NCBI GenBank assembly: GCA_019218315.1
Contig: JAHUUI010000001.1
Location: 293,722-357,721 of the forward strand
Source: Cardiobacteriaceae bacterium TAE3-ERU3
GTDB lineage: Bacteria > Pseudomonadota > Gammaproteobacteria > Cardiobacteriales > Cardiobacteriaceae
Direction of reading: 5' to 3'
Length of the DNA: 64,000 nucleotides
Of this stretch, positions 19,777-29,388 are shown one piece after another. Made by a program: the position numbers and the translations under genes. The stretch's first letter is position 1, and each line of letters opens with the position of its first letter. The notes below the pieces were generated by a model. It was not told the DNA's origin, did not search any database, and saw only the letters and a program-made list of their open reading frames with translations.

Positions 19777-20670
19777 ATGAACGCCAACCGATTTGATTTC
19801 GCCTTTTTCCTCACCGCGCTGCATATCACTTTCTTCTCTTTATCAGCCATCATCAGCAAGCTATTGCTAAGTGGCATGGTAGTAGAAAACCAGCTACTCG
19901 CACGCGCTCTGTTTGCTGCCCTTTGGGTATTGATCGTATCGCGCGGGCAAGTGCTGCGTCATTCATGCTCATCGCTATGGCCGATGCTGCTGGCGCGTGG
20001 TGTACTTGGCTTTTGCGGCATGTACGGTACGTTTTATGCCTTCTCTGCCCTGCCGGTTTCTTTCGCGATGATGATCATTTCGACCACACCTTTATGGGTT
20101 ATGTTCATGGGCTCATGGTTACTCAAAGAGCACGTCGCGATAGAAAACGTCATTTATGCGCTGCTGATTCTGGTGGCAATTTATTGCTTTTCCGATGATG
20201 CGCAACGCAATGACACTCAGACCATCAATGCAACCGCCGTTGCTATTGCATTGGCCGCCAGTATCTCTGCCGCCGCAGCCTTTCTCACCATTCGCAAAAT
20301 GGCCGCCCAAGTTGGCGCGCAAACGATCGTCTTTTGGTTTGCGCTGTGTTGCATCGTCGGCTTTGCCAGCCTATCGCCATTGAGCTTTGTGCAAAACGTG
20401 CAGCAGATTTCCACCGAGCAATGTTTACTGCTCGGCACATTATGTGTATTTGGGCTTCTCTCCGACCTGACAAAAACCAAAGCGTACCAGTACGCCCCAG
20501 CGTGGTGGGTGAGCATACTGTCGGTGCTGACCGTCGCCGTATCGGCTGTATTGGCGTGGTGGCTGTTAGGCGAAGCCATCTTGCTGATGCAGTGGTGGTG
20601 GATGGGATTGATGATGGCCGTGCTGGCTTGGACCATCTACCGTCATAACGTGGCTGCAAGGCGGCATTAA
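19777..20670 (+). CDS. EamA/DMT-family transporter
   Basis: A 297-residue protein with ten hydrophobic segments arranged as two five-helix EamA repeats (about residues 8-140 and 150-290). RGVLGFCGMYGTFYAF and TTPLWVMFMGSWLLKEH in the first half are typical of drug/metabolite exporters. The substrate is unknown. It sits between two convergently placed phytase-like genes on the other strand. An AAGGCGG/CCGCCTT hairpin overlaps its stop codon. Confidence 0.85.
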   Translation: MNANRFDFAFFLTALHITFFSLSAIISKLLLSGMVVENQLLARALFAALWVLIVSRGQVLRHSCSSLWPMLLARGVLGFCGMYGTFYAFSALPVSFAMMIISTTPLWVMFMGSWLLKEHVAIENVIYALLILVAIYCFSDDAQRNDTQTINATAVAIALAASISAAAAFLTIRKMAAQVGAQTIVFWFALCCIVGFASLSPLSFVQNVQQISTEQCLLLGTLCVFGLLSDLTKTKAYQYAPAWWVSILSVLTVAVSAVLAWWLLGEAILLMQWWWMGLMMAVLAWTIYRHNVAARRH

Positions 20671-20693
20671 TACCGCCTTGCGATAAGGGAAAA

Positions 20694-21968
20694 CTATAAA
20701 GACAAATCCACTGGCAACACATACAGCCGTGCGCTGTCTATCTCGCCATTGGTAGGTAACATCTTTTGCGTCACCTTGCCTTTCTTATCCGAAGTTAGGG
20801 CAAAATCATCATCATTTAACACCGCCAGCTTGCCATCAGCAGTGAGGAACATACCCTCGAATTTCTCATGCGGATAATTCAGCGCTTCGACCAAATCCAC
20901 CGCCAGCTGTTTTTCTACCGGTTTGATGCCCGCGGCTTCCAGCTCTTCCCACGTTGATGCTTCAAGCGTCTTGCCATTAACCAGCAAACCATTTTCTGCA
21001 TCCACGTCGCCACCGACGTCAGTCGCACCTTTTAAATCAATTACATAAACGTGCTTTTGCGCAGGCTTGTCGCCACCGACAAACTTGCCATCGCGTTCAT
21101 CAACCAAAAAGCGGGTTGCGCCCAAAGCGCGAATTTCTGAATTGGAGAGATTGTCGTCGTTCTGGCGATAGAGATATTGATGTGTTTCGCCGCTGTCCAA
21201 ATTCAGCGTCACGATGCGGGTCAAGGTGCGGTTGGTTGCTTCGTCTTTGGACGGGTTATACATCGTCGATTGCATGATGCCGACCAGCGTCTTGTGATCC
21301 GGTGTGATTGCCAGCCCTTCCATACCGCGATTGGCGCGACGCTTGGCAAACACTGCCGGCAAGCTCAGCTCGCCACTGTTGGACTGCAAACCTTGTGGCG
21401 AAATACGCGCCAATTCCCGCCCTTCAGCATCGAAATGAACGATATGCGGGCCGTATTCATCGGAAACGTAAAACGAACCATCGGCCAGCACCACCAATCC
21501 TTCACCATCAAGACCGTATTGATCCGTACCCAGCTTATTGCCCTCACCATCAACCGCTTGCTCACCGGTTGCGCCAAAGCCTTTTGGATTAGGCAAGCCG
21601 GTTATCTTTTGCCCGTCAGGGTTGGTCAAGCCAATTTCCTTAACCAGCGTGATGTCGCCTTGATCTGATACTTCAAACAAGCCCACCGCTGGTTGATAAT
21701 CCGCCACCAGAAACTGCTTTTCGCCTTTGTTGGCACTGTCCGCATTTGGACCACGGTCAGTCAGCGCATAAAAGCGCTGGTTATTATTCGGATCAGCAAA
21801 CGCGGACGAACCATAGCCACCGTGGCGTATTTCTACCTTGCCGTCATCGAGACTACCCAACACCGTATAAGGCAACGCAGCACCTTGCTCTGCAATCGTA
21901 TTAAAACCGGCTAACGCACTACCACTGCTTGCCAATGCGCAAGCCAACACCAACAAACGAATTTTCAT
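20694..21968 (-). CDS. Secreted phytase-like esterase-domain protein, second copy
   Basis: A 424-residue exported protein with a signal peptide (cleavage after SGSALA). It shares the fold and key segments with the protein at 18230-19564: FYALTDRGPNAD, YVSDEYGPHIVHFD, GMEGLAITPDHKTLVGIMQS and LNDDDFALTSD near the end. GGGGTAA precedes the ATG. Its similarity to the first copy is limited to motifs, so the duplication is old or the genes arrived separately. Confidence 0.8.
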   Translation of the reverse strand: MKIRLLVLACALASSGSALAGFNTIAEQGAALPYTVLGSLDDGKVEIRHGGYGSSAFADPNNNQRFYALTDRGPNADSANKGEKQFLVADYQPAVGLFEVSDQGDITLVKEIGLTNPDGQKITGLPNPKGFGATGEQAVDGEGNKLGTDQYGLDGEGLVVLADGSFYVSDEYGPHIVHFDAEGRELARISPQGLQSNSGELSLPAVFAKRRANRGMEGLAITPDHKTLVGIMQSTMYNPSKDEATNRTLTRIVTLNLDSGETHQYLYRQNDDNLSNSEIRALGATRFLVDERDGKFVGGDKPAQKHVYVIDLKGATDVGGDVDAENGLLVNGKTLEASTWEELEAAGIKPVEKQLAVDLVEALNYPHEKFEGMFLTADGKLAVLNDDDFALTSDKKGKVTQKMLPTNGEIDSARLYVLPVDLSL

Positions 21969-22111
21969 GATTTACCCCAGTGATAAAAAACACCACAGTA
22001 CGCCACAACTATTACTACAATGTTTCCATTATTCCATTCCCTGCCGACAGGTAATGGCATTTTTCCGCCGATATGTTAAAAACACTCTTTTAGCGCAATA
22101 CTTTTAATACC

Positions 22112-22828
22112 ATGCAAAAATTTATACTAATGATCGTATCGTGTATGGCGCTGCTGTTAACCGCCTGCGACGATACGCCGACAACCGACAATACCCGAAC
22201 AACAACCACGACAGAATCCACGCAAACTGCACTGGCGCAAGAACAACAAGCGCAGCAAGCACAAACCATCATCCTTGCCCTCGGTGATTCACTGACCGAA
22301 GGGTTGGGCGTGGATAAGGAAAATGCCTATCCGGCGCAGTTGCAGGCGTATTTGCACGAACATGGCTATCCTGATGTTGAGGTGATTAACGCTGGGTTGA
22401 GCGGCGAGACCAGCAACGGTTTGCTCAACCGCATCGACTGGGTGCTGCAACGCAAGCCGGACGTGACCATTCTCACCATCGGTGCAAATGACGCAATGCG
22501 CGGCTTGGATGTTTCCAATATCGAAACCAATATCCGCCAAGCCATCACCACTTTGCGCGAGGCGGGCAGTGATGTCATCCTCGGCGGCATGCAGATTTAC
22601 GATAACCTCGGGCGTGAGTACGTCAATGCCTACCGCGAGATTTACCCACGCATCGCCGAAGAAATGGACGTGCCGCTGATTCCGTTTTTCCTCGACGGTG
22701 TCGCGGCTGACCCGTCACTCAACCAGCAAGACGGCATTCACCCAACCGCCGAAGGCTATACCATCATCGTGCGCGACAACATTGCGCCCGCCGTTACCCA
22801 ATACCTCGACCAACACCGACATGACTGA
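22112..22828 (+). CDS. tesA: Lipoprotein GDSL esterase/lysophospholipase, TesA type
   Basis: A 238-residue SGNH hydrolase. It starts with a lipoprotein signal (lipobox LLTAC, Cys19) and a Thr/Gln-rich spacer to residue 50. The catalytic Ser60 lies in LGDSLTEG, block II is GLSGETS, block III GANDA, and Asp207/His210 lie in DGIHP. E. coli TesA is a soluble periplasmic thioesterase/arylesterase, so a lipid anchor is a difference. The gene overlaps ybbA by eight bases, keeping the conserved link between tesA and the YbbAP transporter, although here tesA is first and on the same strand. Confidence 0.88.
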   Translation: MQKFILMIVSCMALLLTACDDTPTTDNTRTTTTTESTQTALAQEQQAQQAQTIILALGDSLTEGLGVDKENAYPAQLQAYLHEHGYPDVEVINAGLSGETSNGLLNRIDWVLQRKPDVTILTIGANDAMRGLDVSNIETNIRQAITTLREAGSDVILGGMQIYDNLGREYVNAYREIYPRIAEEMDVPLIPFFLDGVAADPSLNQQDGIHPTAEGYTIIVRDNIAPAVTQYLDQHRHD

Positions 22829-23489
22829 CCAACCTCTGCTGCGTGCTGAATCCTTAACCAAAAATGTCTCCATCGACGGACGGCAAATCCCGATTATCAA
22901 AGGCATCGACCTCGCGATTGCCGCCGGTGAATTTGTCGCCATCACCGGCAAATCCGGCTCGGGCAAATCGACTTTGCTTACCCTGCTTGCCGCACTGGAT
23001 TATCCCGACAGCGGCACGGTATGGCTCGACGGCGACGAACTGACGGCGCTCGACGAAGAAACCCTTGCCATCAAGCGGCAAAGCGAAATGGGCTTCGTAT
23101 TCCAGTCTTTCCATTTATTGCCGACCCTGACCGTCGCGGAAAACATCGCGTTTCCGTTGCACATTGCACGCAAGCCAGACCCCGCACGCGTCGATGCATT
23201 GCTGAGCGCGGTTGACCTGCAACACCGCCGTGACAGCCTGCCGCAGCAATTATCCGGCGGCGAACAGCAGCGCACCGCGCTCGCCCGCGCCCTTGTTGCA
23301 CGGCCAAAAATTCTCTTTGCCGACGAACCGACCGGTAATCTCGACGAACACAACGCACAGCAAGTCATGCGCCTGCTGCTCGACCTGCAACAGCAATCGG
23401 GCACTGCTTTGGTCGTCGTCACCCACGACCAAAGCATCGCTGCGCAAGCCGACCGCAGCATCATCATTCACGACGGACGCATCGCATGA
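22821..23489 (+). CDS. ybbA: ABC transporter ATPase YbbA
   Basis: A 222-residue ABC ATPase of the MacB/LolD type. Walker A is GKSGSGKST (43-51), the signature is LSGGEQQRTALARAL near 139, and Walker B with the catalytic Glu is ILFADEPTGNLD near 158. Together with the permease encoded next it forms the YbbAP complex, a mechanotransmission-type ABC machine that works with TesA in the envelope. The start at 22821 lies inside the tesA end; its own stop overlaps the permease start by four bases. Confidence 0.92.
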   Translation: MTDQPLLRAESLTKNVSIDGRQIPIIKGIDLAIAAGEFVAITGKSGSGKSTLLTLLAALDYPDSGTVWLDGDELTALDEETLAIKRQSEMGFVFQSFHLLPTLTVAENIAFPLHIARKPDPARVDALLSAVDLQHRRDSLPQQLSGGEQQRTALARALVARPKILFADEPTGNLDEHNAQQVMRLLLDLQQQSGTALVVVTHDQSIAAQADRSIIIHDGRIA

Positions 23490-25981
23490 CCCCCAATCAC
23501 CTGCTTTTACAACGCGCGTGGTGGCGGCAATGGCTCTATCCGCTGCTGTTTTTGTGTGGCCTGTGGCTGTCGCTCTCGACCTACCTCACCCTCGACGCCA
23601 TCCAGCAATCGGTACAGCGCTACGTCGACAGTAACCAAAAAACGTTGGTCGGCGGCGACCTGATTCTCACCAGCCGCCAACCGTGGCCGCCAGCCCTGCT
23701 CGAACAACTCGCCGCGCAAGACCCCGAACGCATCGTCTATGAACACCAGTTCAACGCCATGCTGCATAACGATACCGAATCTCTGCTCGCACGCATCAAA
23801 GCCGTCACGCCGTCTTATCCGCTCTACGGCGAAGTCGAGCTCGCTTCCGGCAAACCGCTGTGGCAACAACTCACCCCCGACCACATCATCGTCGAAACCC
23901 AAGTCCTGCGTGGCTTGGGCTTGCAAGTCGGCGACCAAATTGACCTCGGCGACGCGACCTTCACCATCGCCGACGAACTCACCGTCGAACCCGACCGCCC
24001 TTTAACCGCATTTGGCTTTGGCGCACGCGTACTGATGCGCGATGGCGACCTCGATAAAACCAACCTCGTCGGGCAACGCAGCCGCATCAATTACCGCATC
24101 GAACTCGCCGCCAATACCGAACAAGCCGCTGCACTCACCGAACAACTCAAGCCCATCAGCGACAGCGACCCCGCCGTTGACCTCAGCGATGCCGCCAGCG
24201 CCGACACCAGTTTCACGCGCATATCGGGCAACGTGCTGACCTTCCTCAAATTGCTCGTCGTCGCGGTATTAATCCTTTCTGGCGTCGGATTGCTCAGCGT
24301 GGTCAAAACCTTTATCCAGCGCCAACAGCGCAGTAACGCCATCCGCCGCGCCCTCGGCGAGCCTTTGCGCAGCATCAAGCGCAGCTACTACGCCCTGTTC
24401 ACCGGCATGGCACTGCTCGCCGCTGGCGGTGCCACCGCAATCAGCGCAGTCATGCTCAATGCCAGCCGCAGCCAGCTCGACGCCATTCTGCCCGCCGACC
24501 TTGCCCTGCACCTCAACCTGCTCAGCATCGGTAAAATCACCGTACTGGCGATTGTCATTACTTTACTCATCACATGGCAAAGCCTGCGCCTGATTGCCTA
24601 CAGCAAACCGGCGCTACTGATGCAGCCCAATGCACCCACCGCCCCGCAACAGCGCACCCCATGGCTGTGGTACGCGAGCATTGTCATTGCCCTGTTTTTG
24701 CTGCTCAGCTTTGAGCTGTCCAGCTTCGCCCGTGGCGGACAAATCACCCTCGGCCTGCTCACCATCGCTGCCGTATTCCGCCTGATTGCGCAAGGTTGGC
24801 TCATCCTGCTCAAGCGCATTGGCAAACGCACCCGCATCGACTGGCTGACTCGCCTCGCGATCACCAACATCGCGCGCAAGAACAACCAATCGACCCTGTT
24901 CTTCACCACGTTGGCGGCGGCAATCAGCGTGCTGAGCAGCGTTGCTATTCTGAACCATAGCATCGACCGTCAATTAATCAGCAATTACCCCGAAGACGCG
25001 CCCAACCTGTTCCTGCTCGACGTGCAGCACGACCAACACGACACCCTAAACGAACTCATCGCCGCACCGGTGACTTATTACCCCGTCGTCCGTGCGCGTA
25101 TCGAAAACGTTAACGGCATCTCGCCACGCGACATCGACGGCGGCACCAGCATCACCCCGACGCGCGTGTTTAACCTCAGCTATGCCGAAAGCGTCATGGA
25201 CAGCGAATTCATCCAAAGTGCGATCCGCAATGGCGCGCTTTATAGCGCCACAGACGACGCCGACATTGTGCCCATATCTATCCTCGATACTGCCGCCGAC
25301 GGGCTTGGCGTTGGACTCGGTGACCACATCGACTTCGATGTGCAAGGCATCACCATCCGTGGGCAAATCACCAGCATCCGTGAACGCTACGAACGCGGGC
25401 CGACGCCGTTTTTCTACTTCTTGTTCCCGACCGAAGTATTGCAAAACGCGCCGCAAATCCAGTTTGCCACCGCCAAAGTTGACGCCGCACAAATTGTGGA
25501 TTTGCAAACCGCGATTGCCAACACCTACAGCGGCATCACCACCATTAACGGCGCAGCGATTGCCCAGCGCCTGCAAAGCTACGTCGCGCAGCTGACCAAG
25601 TTGGTCAGTATCTTCACCGTACTTGCCTTACTCGCCGGACTGATGGTGCTGATTACCTCGCTGCTCTCGACCGCGCAAGACCGCCTACGCGACAGTGCAT
25701 GGTTCCGCCTGCTCGGCATGAAACGCGCCGACCTCTACCGCATCAACATCGTCGAAATCTGCCTGCTCGGCTATAGCGCCGCCGCACTCGGCATCATCCT
25801 CGCCGCTGCCGCAGCGTGGTACATCATCGACCACTGGTTCAGCCTGCGCTTTAGCATCCCGTGGCTGGACGTCATCCTCGGCTTTGTCACGCTCAGCGCC
25901 ATTCTCATTACTATTGCCATCGTCTATACCCGCTTTATCATAACCAAACGGGTGATGGCGAAAATCCGCGAGATGGTGTAA
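23486..25981 (+). CDS. ybbP: ABC transporter permease YbbP (FtsX family)
   Basis: An 831-residue permease with an N-terminal membrane helix (about 14-36), a large periplasmic domain, helices in the middle (about 255-460 with VLILSGVGLLSVVKTFI and AITAVM-like segments), a second periplasmic domain, and three C-terminal helices with the FtsX motif FTVLALLAGLMVLITSLLSTAQDRLRDSAWFR broken across residues 710-740. The size and order fit YbbP. Together with YbbA it probably remodels or extracts hydrophobic molecules for TesA. It is strongly GC-biased at third codon positions. Confidence 0.9.
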   Translation: MTPNHLLLQRAWWRQWLYPLLFLCGLWLSLSTYLTLDAIQQSVQRYVDSNQKTLVGGDLILTSRQPWPPALLEQLAAQDPERIVYEHQFNAMLHNDTESLLARIKAVTPSYPLYGEVELASGKPLWQQLTPDHIIVETQVLRGLGLQVGDQIDLGDATFTIADELTVEPDRPLTAFGFGARVLMRDGDLDKTNLVGQRSRINYRIELAANTEQAAALTEQLKPISDSDPAVDLSDAASADTSFTRISGNVLTFLKLLVVAVLILSGVGLLSVVKTFIQRQQRSNAIRRALGEPLRSIKRSYYALFTGMALLAAGGATAISAVMLNASRSQLDAILPADLALHLNLLSIGKITVLAIVITLLITWQSLRLIAYSKPALLMQPNAPTAPQQRTPWLWYASIVIALFLLLSFELSSFARGGQITLGLLTIAAVFRLIAQGWLILLKRIGKRTRIDWLTRLAITNIARKNNQSTLFFTTLAAAISVLSSVAILNHSIDRQLISNYPEDAPNLFLLDVQHDQHDTLNELIAAPVTYYPVVRARIENVNGISPRDIDGGTSITPTRVFNLSYAESVMDSEFIQSAIRNGALYSATDDADIVPISILDTAADGLGVGLGDHIDFDVQGITIRGQITSIRERYERGPTPFFYFLFPTEVLQNAPQIQFATAKVDAAQIVDLQTAIANTYSGITTINGAAIAQRLQSYVAQLTKLVSIFTVLALLAGLMVLITSLLSTAQDRLRDSAWFRLLGMKRADLYRINIVEICLLGYSAAALGIILAAAAAWYIIDHWFSLRFSIPWLDVILGFVTLSAILITIAIVYTRFIITKRVMAKIREMV

Positions 25982-26000
25982 CTCAAACTATGAGCAACAA

Positions 26001-26030
26001 AAAAGCCAGACCTCACAAGGTCTGGCTTTG
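26001..26030. terminator. Bidirectional terminator between ybbP and the gene at 26054
   Basis: A ten-base-pair perfect stem, AGCCAGACCT with AGGTCTGGCT, around a CACA loop, with As on the left and Ts on the right, so it can serve both converging transcripts. Confidence 0.8.
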
Positions 26031-26053
26031 CTACATTTAGCTTAAGTACGGAC

Positions 26054-26662
26054 TTAAAAGTGCCCGAAAAAGCCTGTTTGGGCTGGTGCAATCGCACCTA
26101 CAATAGCTTTTGCTTGCGCAAAATCATTAGCAATCAACGTTCTTTGTAGTTCGAGAACTGACATACGTAGCGCATCCAAATCAGCCGCAGCTTGGACGGG
26201 ATCAGTCACTGAATTTTGCTTTTCTGGTGACACAATCAGCAATGCCGCCTGCCCTGCATATTCAGATAAAACATTCGCAGGCAACTTCATGCGCTCTACG
26301 CTCTCAGCCTTATCCAAGTCAGATAAAGCAGAGCGCATTTTCTTCACGGTTTGATTAAGGTCCATCCGGGCATCAACAATACGCGGCTCAGGCAGGATAG
26401 TTTGCGCATCAACGACCGTCGTCTCGCTGGTGCCAGTGACACTATTGCCAACTGTTACTTCTGTCACGCTACTGACCGCCTGATTACCACTCCCATCAAT
26501 AACCGTTGCAATCCGCTCGGTTACAGCTTGACTCTGAATACTAGCATCAGGAATAGGCATAGCACGGTCTTTCGCACGCTCTGCTGCTTCATCAGCATGA
26601 GCCAATCCATTAGCCAGACCAATACCGCTAATCATCGCCACTAAAAGTAGTTGCTTCTTCAT
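26054..26662 (-). CDS. Exported protein of unknown function
   Basis: A 202-residue protein with a clear signal peptide (MKKQLLLVAMISGIGLANG, cleavage likely after AHA). The rest is hydrophilic and Ala-rich, with a Thr/Val-rich central part and a helical C-terminal half carrying an LxxxMRxxLSxLDKAE-type heptad pattern. I do not recognise it. The ATG at 26662 has GGAGG five bases ahead; the ATG four codons upstream lies on that ribosome site and is unlikely. It has its own promoter and the terminator at 26001-26030. Confidence 0.7.
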   Translation of the reverse strand: MKKQLLLVAMISGIGLANGLAHADEAAERAKDRAMPIPDASIQSQAVTERIATVIDGSGNQAVSSVTEVTVGNSVTGTSETTVVDAQTILPEPRIVDARMDLNQTVKKMRSALSDLDKAESVERMKLPANVLSEYAGQAALLIVSPEKQNSVTDPVQAAADLDALRMSVLELQRTLIANDFAQAKAIVGAIAPAQTGFFGHF

Positions 26663-27130
26663 AAGAACCTCCATAAAGATAATGCAAACTTCTAAGATTA
26701 ATGTAACAAAATCAAATAGCAGCCTGTGTTACAAAATGGTGGTCAGAAAATAACTGCTTAGTCATGTTAGAGTAAATAATCTCAAATCCTTAGCAAGGAT
26801 TGAGCAAAAGACCATTCAACGTTCTGCCTGCTATTTTCAATACTATCCTGGGTGAATCCTGACTCAATCATGGCCTTCTGGCAAAACCTGAAAACGCGAA
26901 ACACTCTAGGTTGAAAAAGTACAAATGAACAACCAACAGAGCCAAGCTCACCTACCTCTAGCGCGCAATAACTTCTAGTGTGTACAATGCCTCTCTTCAA
27001 CACCAAAAAATATTGCTCTTTAACAACCCAAATATAAACAACCAGTTACATCGAAGGCTAAATTTTGGGTAAATATGGCAAATTTCGCTTAAGAGCTTGT
27101 AGCAATTAGCGTTAAAGAATATATACTCTT
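26663..27130 (+). promoter_or_regulatory. Intergenic region and leader of CRISPR array 2
   Basis: The last 116 bases form the array 2 leader: GCTCTTTAACAA at 27015-27026, TTTTGGGTAAA at 27063-27073 and ATATACTCTT at 27121-27130 directly before the first repeat. Order and spacing match the array 1 leader. The stretch 26700-27010 is AT-rich; a 74-codon minus-strand frame there has no recognisable product and no convincing ribosome site. Confidence 0.7.
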
Positions 27131-28839
27131 GTTCACCGCCGCACAGGCGGCTTAGAAACAAGCCACGCAAGCGTGGTGACGCATATCGTAGTTCACCGCC
27201 GCACAGGCGGCTTAGAAAAGAGGGTTTATCCGTGATTGTTAGTGCATTTGGTTCACCGCCGCACAGGCGGCTTAGAAAAGCTAATGGCCTGAAGGGTAAA
27301 GTTGAAGATAGTTCACCGCCGCACAGGCGGCTTAGAAAAAAAGTTTTGTTTCATAAATCACCTTTTTAGAGTTCACCGCCGCACAGGCGGCTTAGAAATG
27401 TTAGGCTCTGTGCGCTTTTCTGCTTCTCTCGTTCACCGCCGCACAGGCGGCTTAGAAAAGCCCAAGAGGTGGACGGCAAAGACTCACGAAGTTCACCGCC
27501 GCACAGGCGGCTTAGAAAATCACAAGCGGCCTAGAGGCGTTAATTGCTTCGTTCACCGCCGCACAGGCGGCTTAGAAAACATGCGCAAATGTGGCGGGTT
27601 CACCTGAATAGTTCACCGCCGCACAGGCGGCTTAGAAAGTAACCAGTGTTCGCCGCCGTAACGGGTCGTTGTTCACCGCCGCACAGGCGGCTTAGAAAGG
27701 ACGTGCGATGCCGGGCTGGCAATCAATTGTGTTCACCGCCGCACAGGCGGCTTAGAAAAGTCGAATAAACTTGATTGGAAGGCAAACCAGGTTCACCGCC
27801 GCACAGGCGGCTTAGAAATGTGAACCTCCATATCTGTTATACGCTTATCTGTTCACCGCCGCACAGGCGGCTTAGAAAAAGAAATTAACGTCAGACAAAC
27901 AGACCATATAGTTCACCGCCGCACAGGCGGCTTAGAAATCGGCAATGTGCGCCGCTTTCAGCGTCTTGCCGTTCACCGCCGCACAGGCGGCTTAGAAAGA
28001 AAAACAATCACCCGATGGATGAAAGTGGGAGTTCACCGCCGCACAGGCGGCTTAGAAAGATGGGGATTAGCAACAGTGGAATATAAAATTGTTCACCGCC
28101 GCACAGGCGGCTTAGAAAGCTGATTGCACGTAGTGAATATCGAACAGGTCGTTCACCGCCGCACAGGCGGCTTAGAAAATAATATTGCCCCGTCACTGCC
28201 GCACTGTTGGGTTCACCGCCGCACAGGCGGCTTAGAAAATTACAAGCGGCCTTGAGGCGTTAATTGCTTCGTTCACCGCCGCACAGGCGGCTTAGAAATG
28301 AACCCAAAGTTAAGCGTTATTTATCCGCTTCGTTCACCGCCGCACAGGCGGCTTAGAAATGTAGGCGCACCAAAGATGTTTATCGAATCTTGTTCACCGC
28401 CGCACAGGCGGCTTAGAAAGCGCGAAGTGCGCGACCAGAAGCGCAAAGACAGTTCACCGCCGCACAGGCGGCTTAGAAAAATGAGGGCGATATCGCCTGA
28501 TGAATTGCCCCGTTCACCGCCGCACAGGCGGCTTAGAAAAGCTTCAACAGCTGCGGCGGTTGTTTCGTTATGTTCACCGCCGCACAGGCGGCTTAGAAAA
28601 TCCCCAATGATTCCAGCGTTGAGATTATCGAGTTCACCGCCGCACAGGCGGCTTAGAAACCTTTTTTTAAAGTTAATAGGATAATAACCTAGTTCACCGC
28701 CGCACAGGCGGCTTAGAAACACGGAAGCTGATCACAAAATTGTGTGATGCGGTTCACCGCCGCACAGGTGGCTTAGAAATCCAGCGCTTGCTTTAATACT
28801 GGCGCAATCGGCTTCACCACCGCACAGGTGGCTTAGGAA
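27131..28839 (+). CRISPR. Type I-F CRISPR array 2, 29 repeats and 28 spacers
   Basis: Twenty-eight-base repeats recur every 60 bases with 32-base spacers; spacer 20 (28299-28331) is 33 bases. The stem is CCGCC, loop GCACA, GGCGG, then handle CTTAGAAA. The repeat at 28752 has GCC with GGT (G8, T18), and the last, degenerate one at 28812 has A8 and T18 like array 1. These changes mark the trailer end, so the leader is on the left. Spacer 7 (27519-27550) and spacer 19 (28239-28270) are identical at 30 of 32 positions. No cas genes lie beside the array; it must be served by the machinery at the left end of the window. Confidence 0.98.
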
Positions 28840-28867
28840 ACCACACATAGCTTATCTTTTTGGCGTA

Positions 28868-29281
28868 CTACGGCTGCTTATCAAACGTTGGCATTCCTTC
28901 GGGAATCTCGACCCAATCAAGCTTTTCACTAACCCAGACATGCGCCGTCGGTGCGAATAGGCTATCGTCAGTAAGATGAACCGGCTTTAGCTTCAGTTTA
29001 ACTGTCGAAGTGTCATCAGGGTTGAAGTGATAAATTCGATTACCGCAATCGGGGCAGAATTTGGCGCTATTTAGGCGTCCACTGTCCGAAGAGCGCGTCC
29101 ATTCTTTCATCTCACCATAAAATTTAATTGCATCCACGGCAAAAATGGCGGTAATACTGTATGGCGCAGTCGAGAGCTTTTGGCATTCAGTGCAGTGGCA
29201 TGCCTGCACGCGCTGTGGTTTGGCAAGGATATCGTAAGAGACTTGCCCACATTGGCAAGATCCGTGGATAGGAAAATTCAT
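28868..29281 (-). CDS. GFA-domain (glutathione-dependent formaldehyde-activating type) protein
   Basis: A 137-residue protein with the zinc-binding pattern of the GFA/CENP-V fold: CQCG near residue 9, CHCTEC near 29-34 and CPDCG near 84-88. The enzyme that gave the family its name links glutathione and formaldehyde, but most members have no proven reaction. The ATG at 29281 follows AAGGAA; the open frame upstream to 29380 is not supported. The stop is 28 bases from the end of CRISPR array 2. Confidence 0.82.
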   Translation of the reverse strand: MNFPIHGSCQCGQVSYDILAKPQRVQACHCTECQKLSTAPYSITAIFAVDAIKFYGEMKEWTRSSDSGRLNSAKFCPDCGNRIYHFNPDDTSTVKLKLKPVHLTDDSLFAPTAHVWVSEKLDWVEIPEGMPTFDKQP

Positions 29282-29388
29282 CGTTGAATTCCTTTTAAAA
29301 GATACGTCAATCGTAAAGCATCTCGCAGCTGCAACAAATCTGCAATAATCTCTCGCTAAAATAACCCACTTCATGCTCAAGGACGCTC

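Noticed and set aside
26782-27006. 74-codon minus-strand frame upstream of array 2
   Set aside because: No ribosome site, no recognisable family, and its start reaches almost to the conserved leader.
27302-28722. Open frames inside CRISPR array 2
   Set aside because: Same periodicity artefact; the products contain the repeat translation RRTGGLE or its equivalents.
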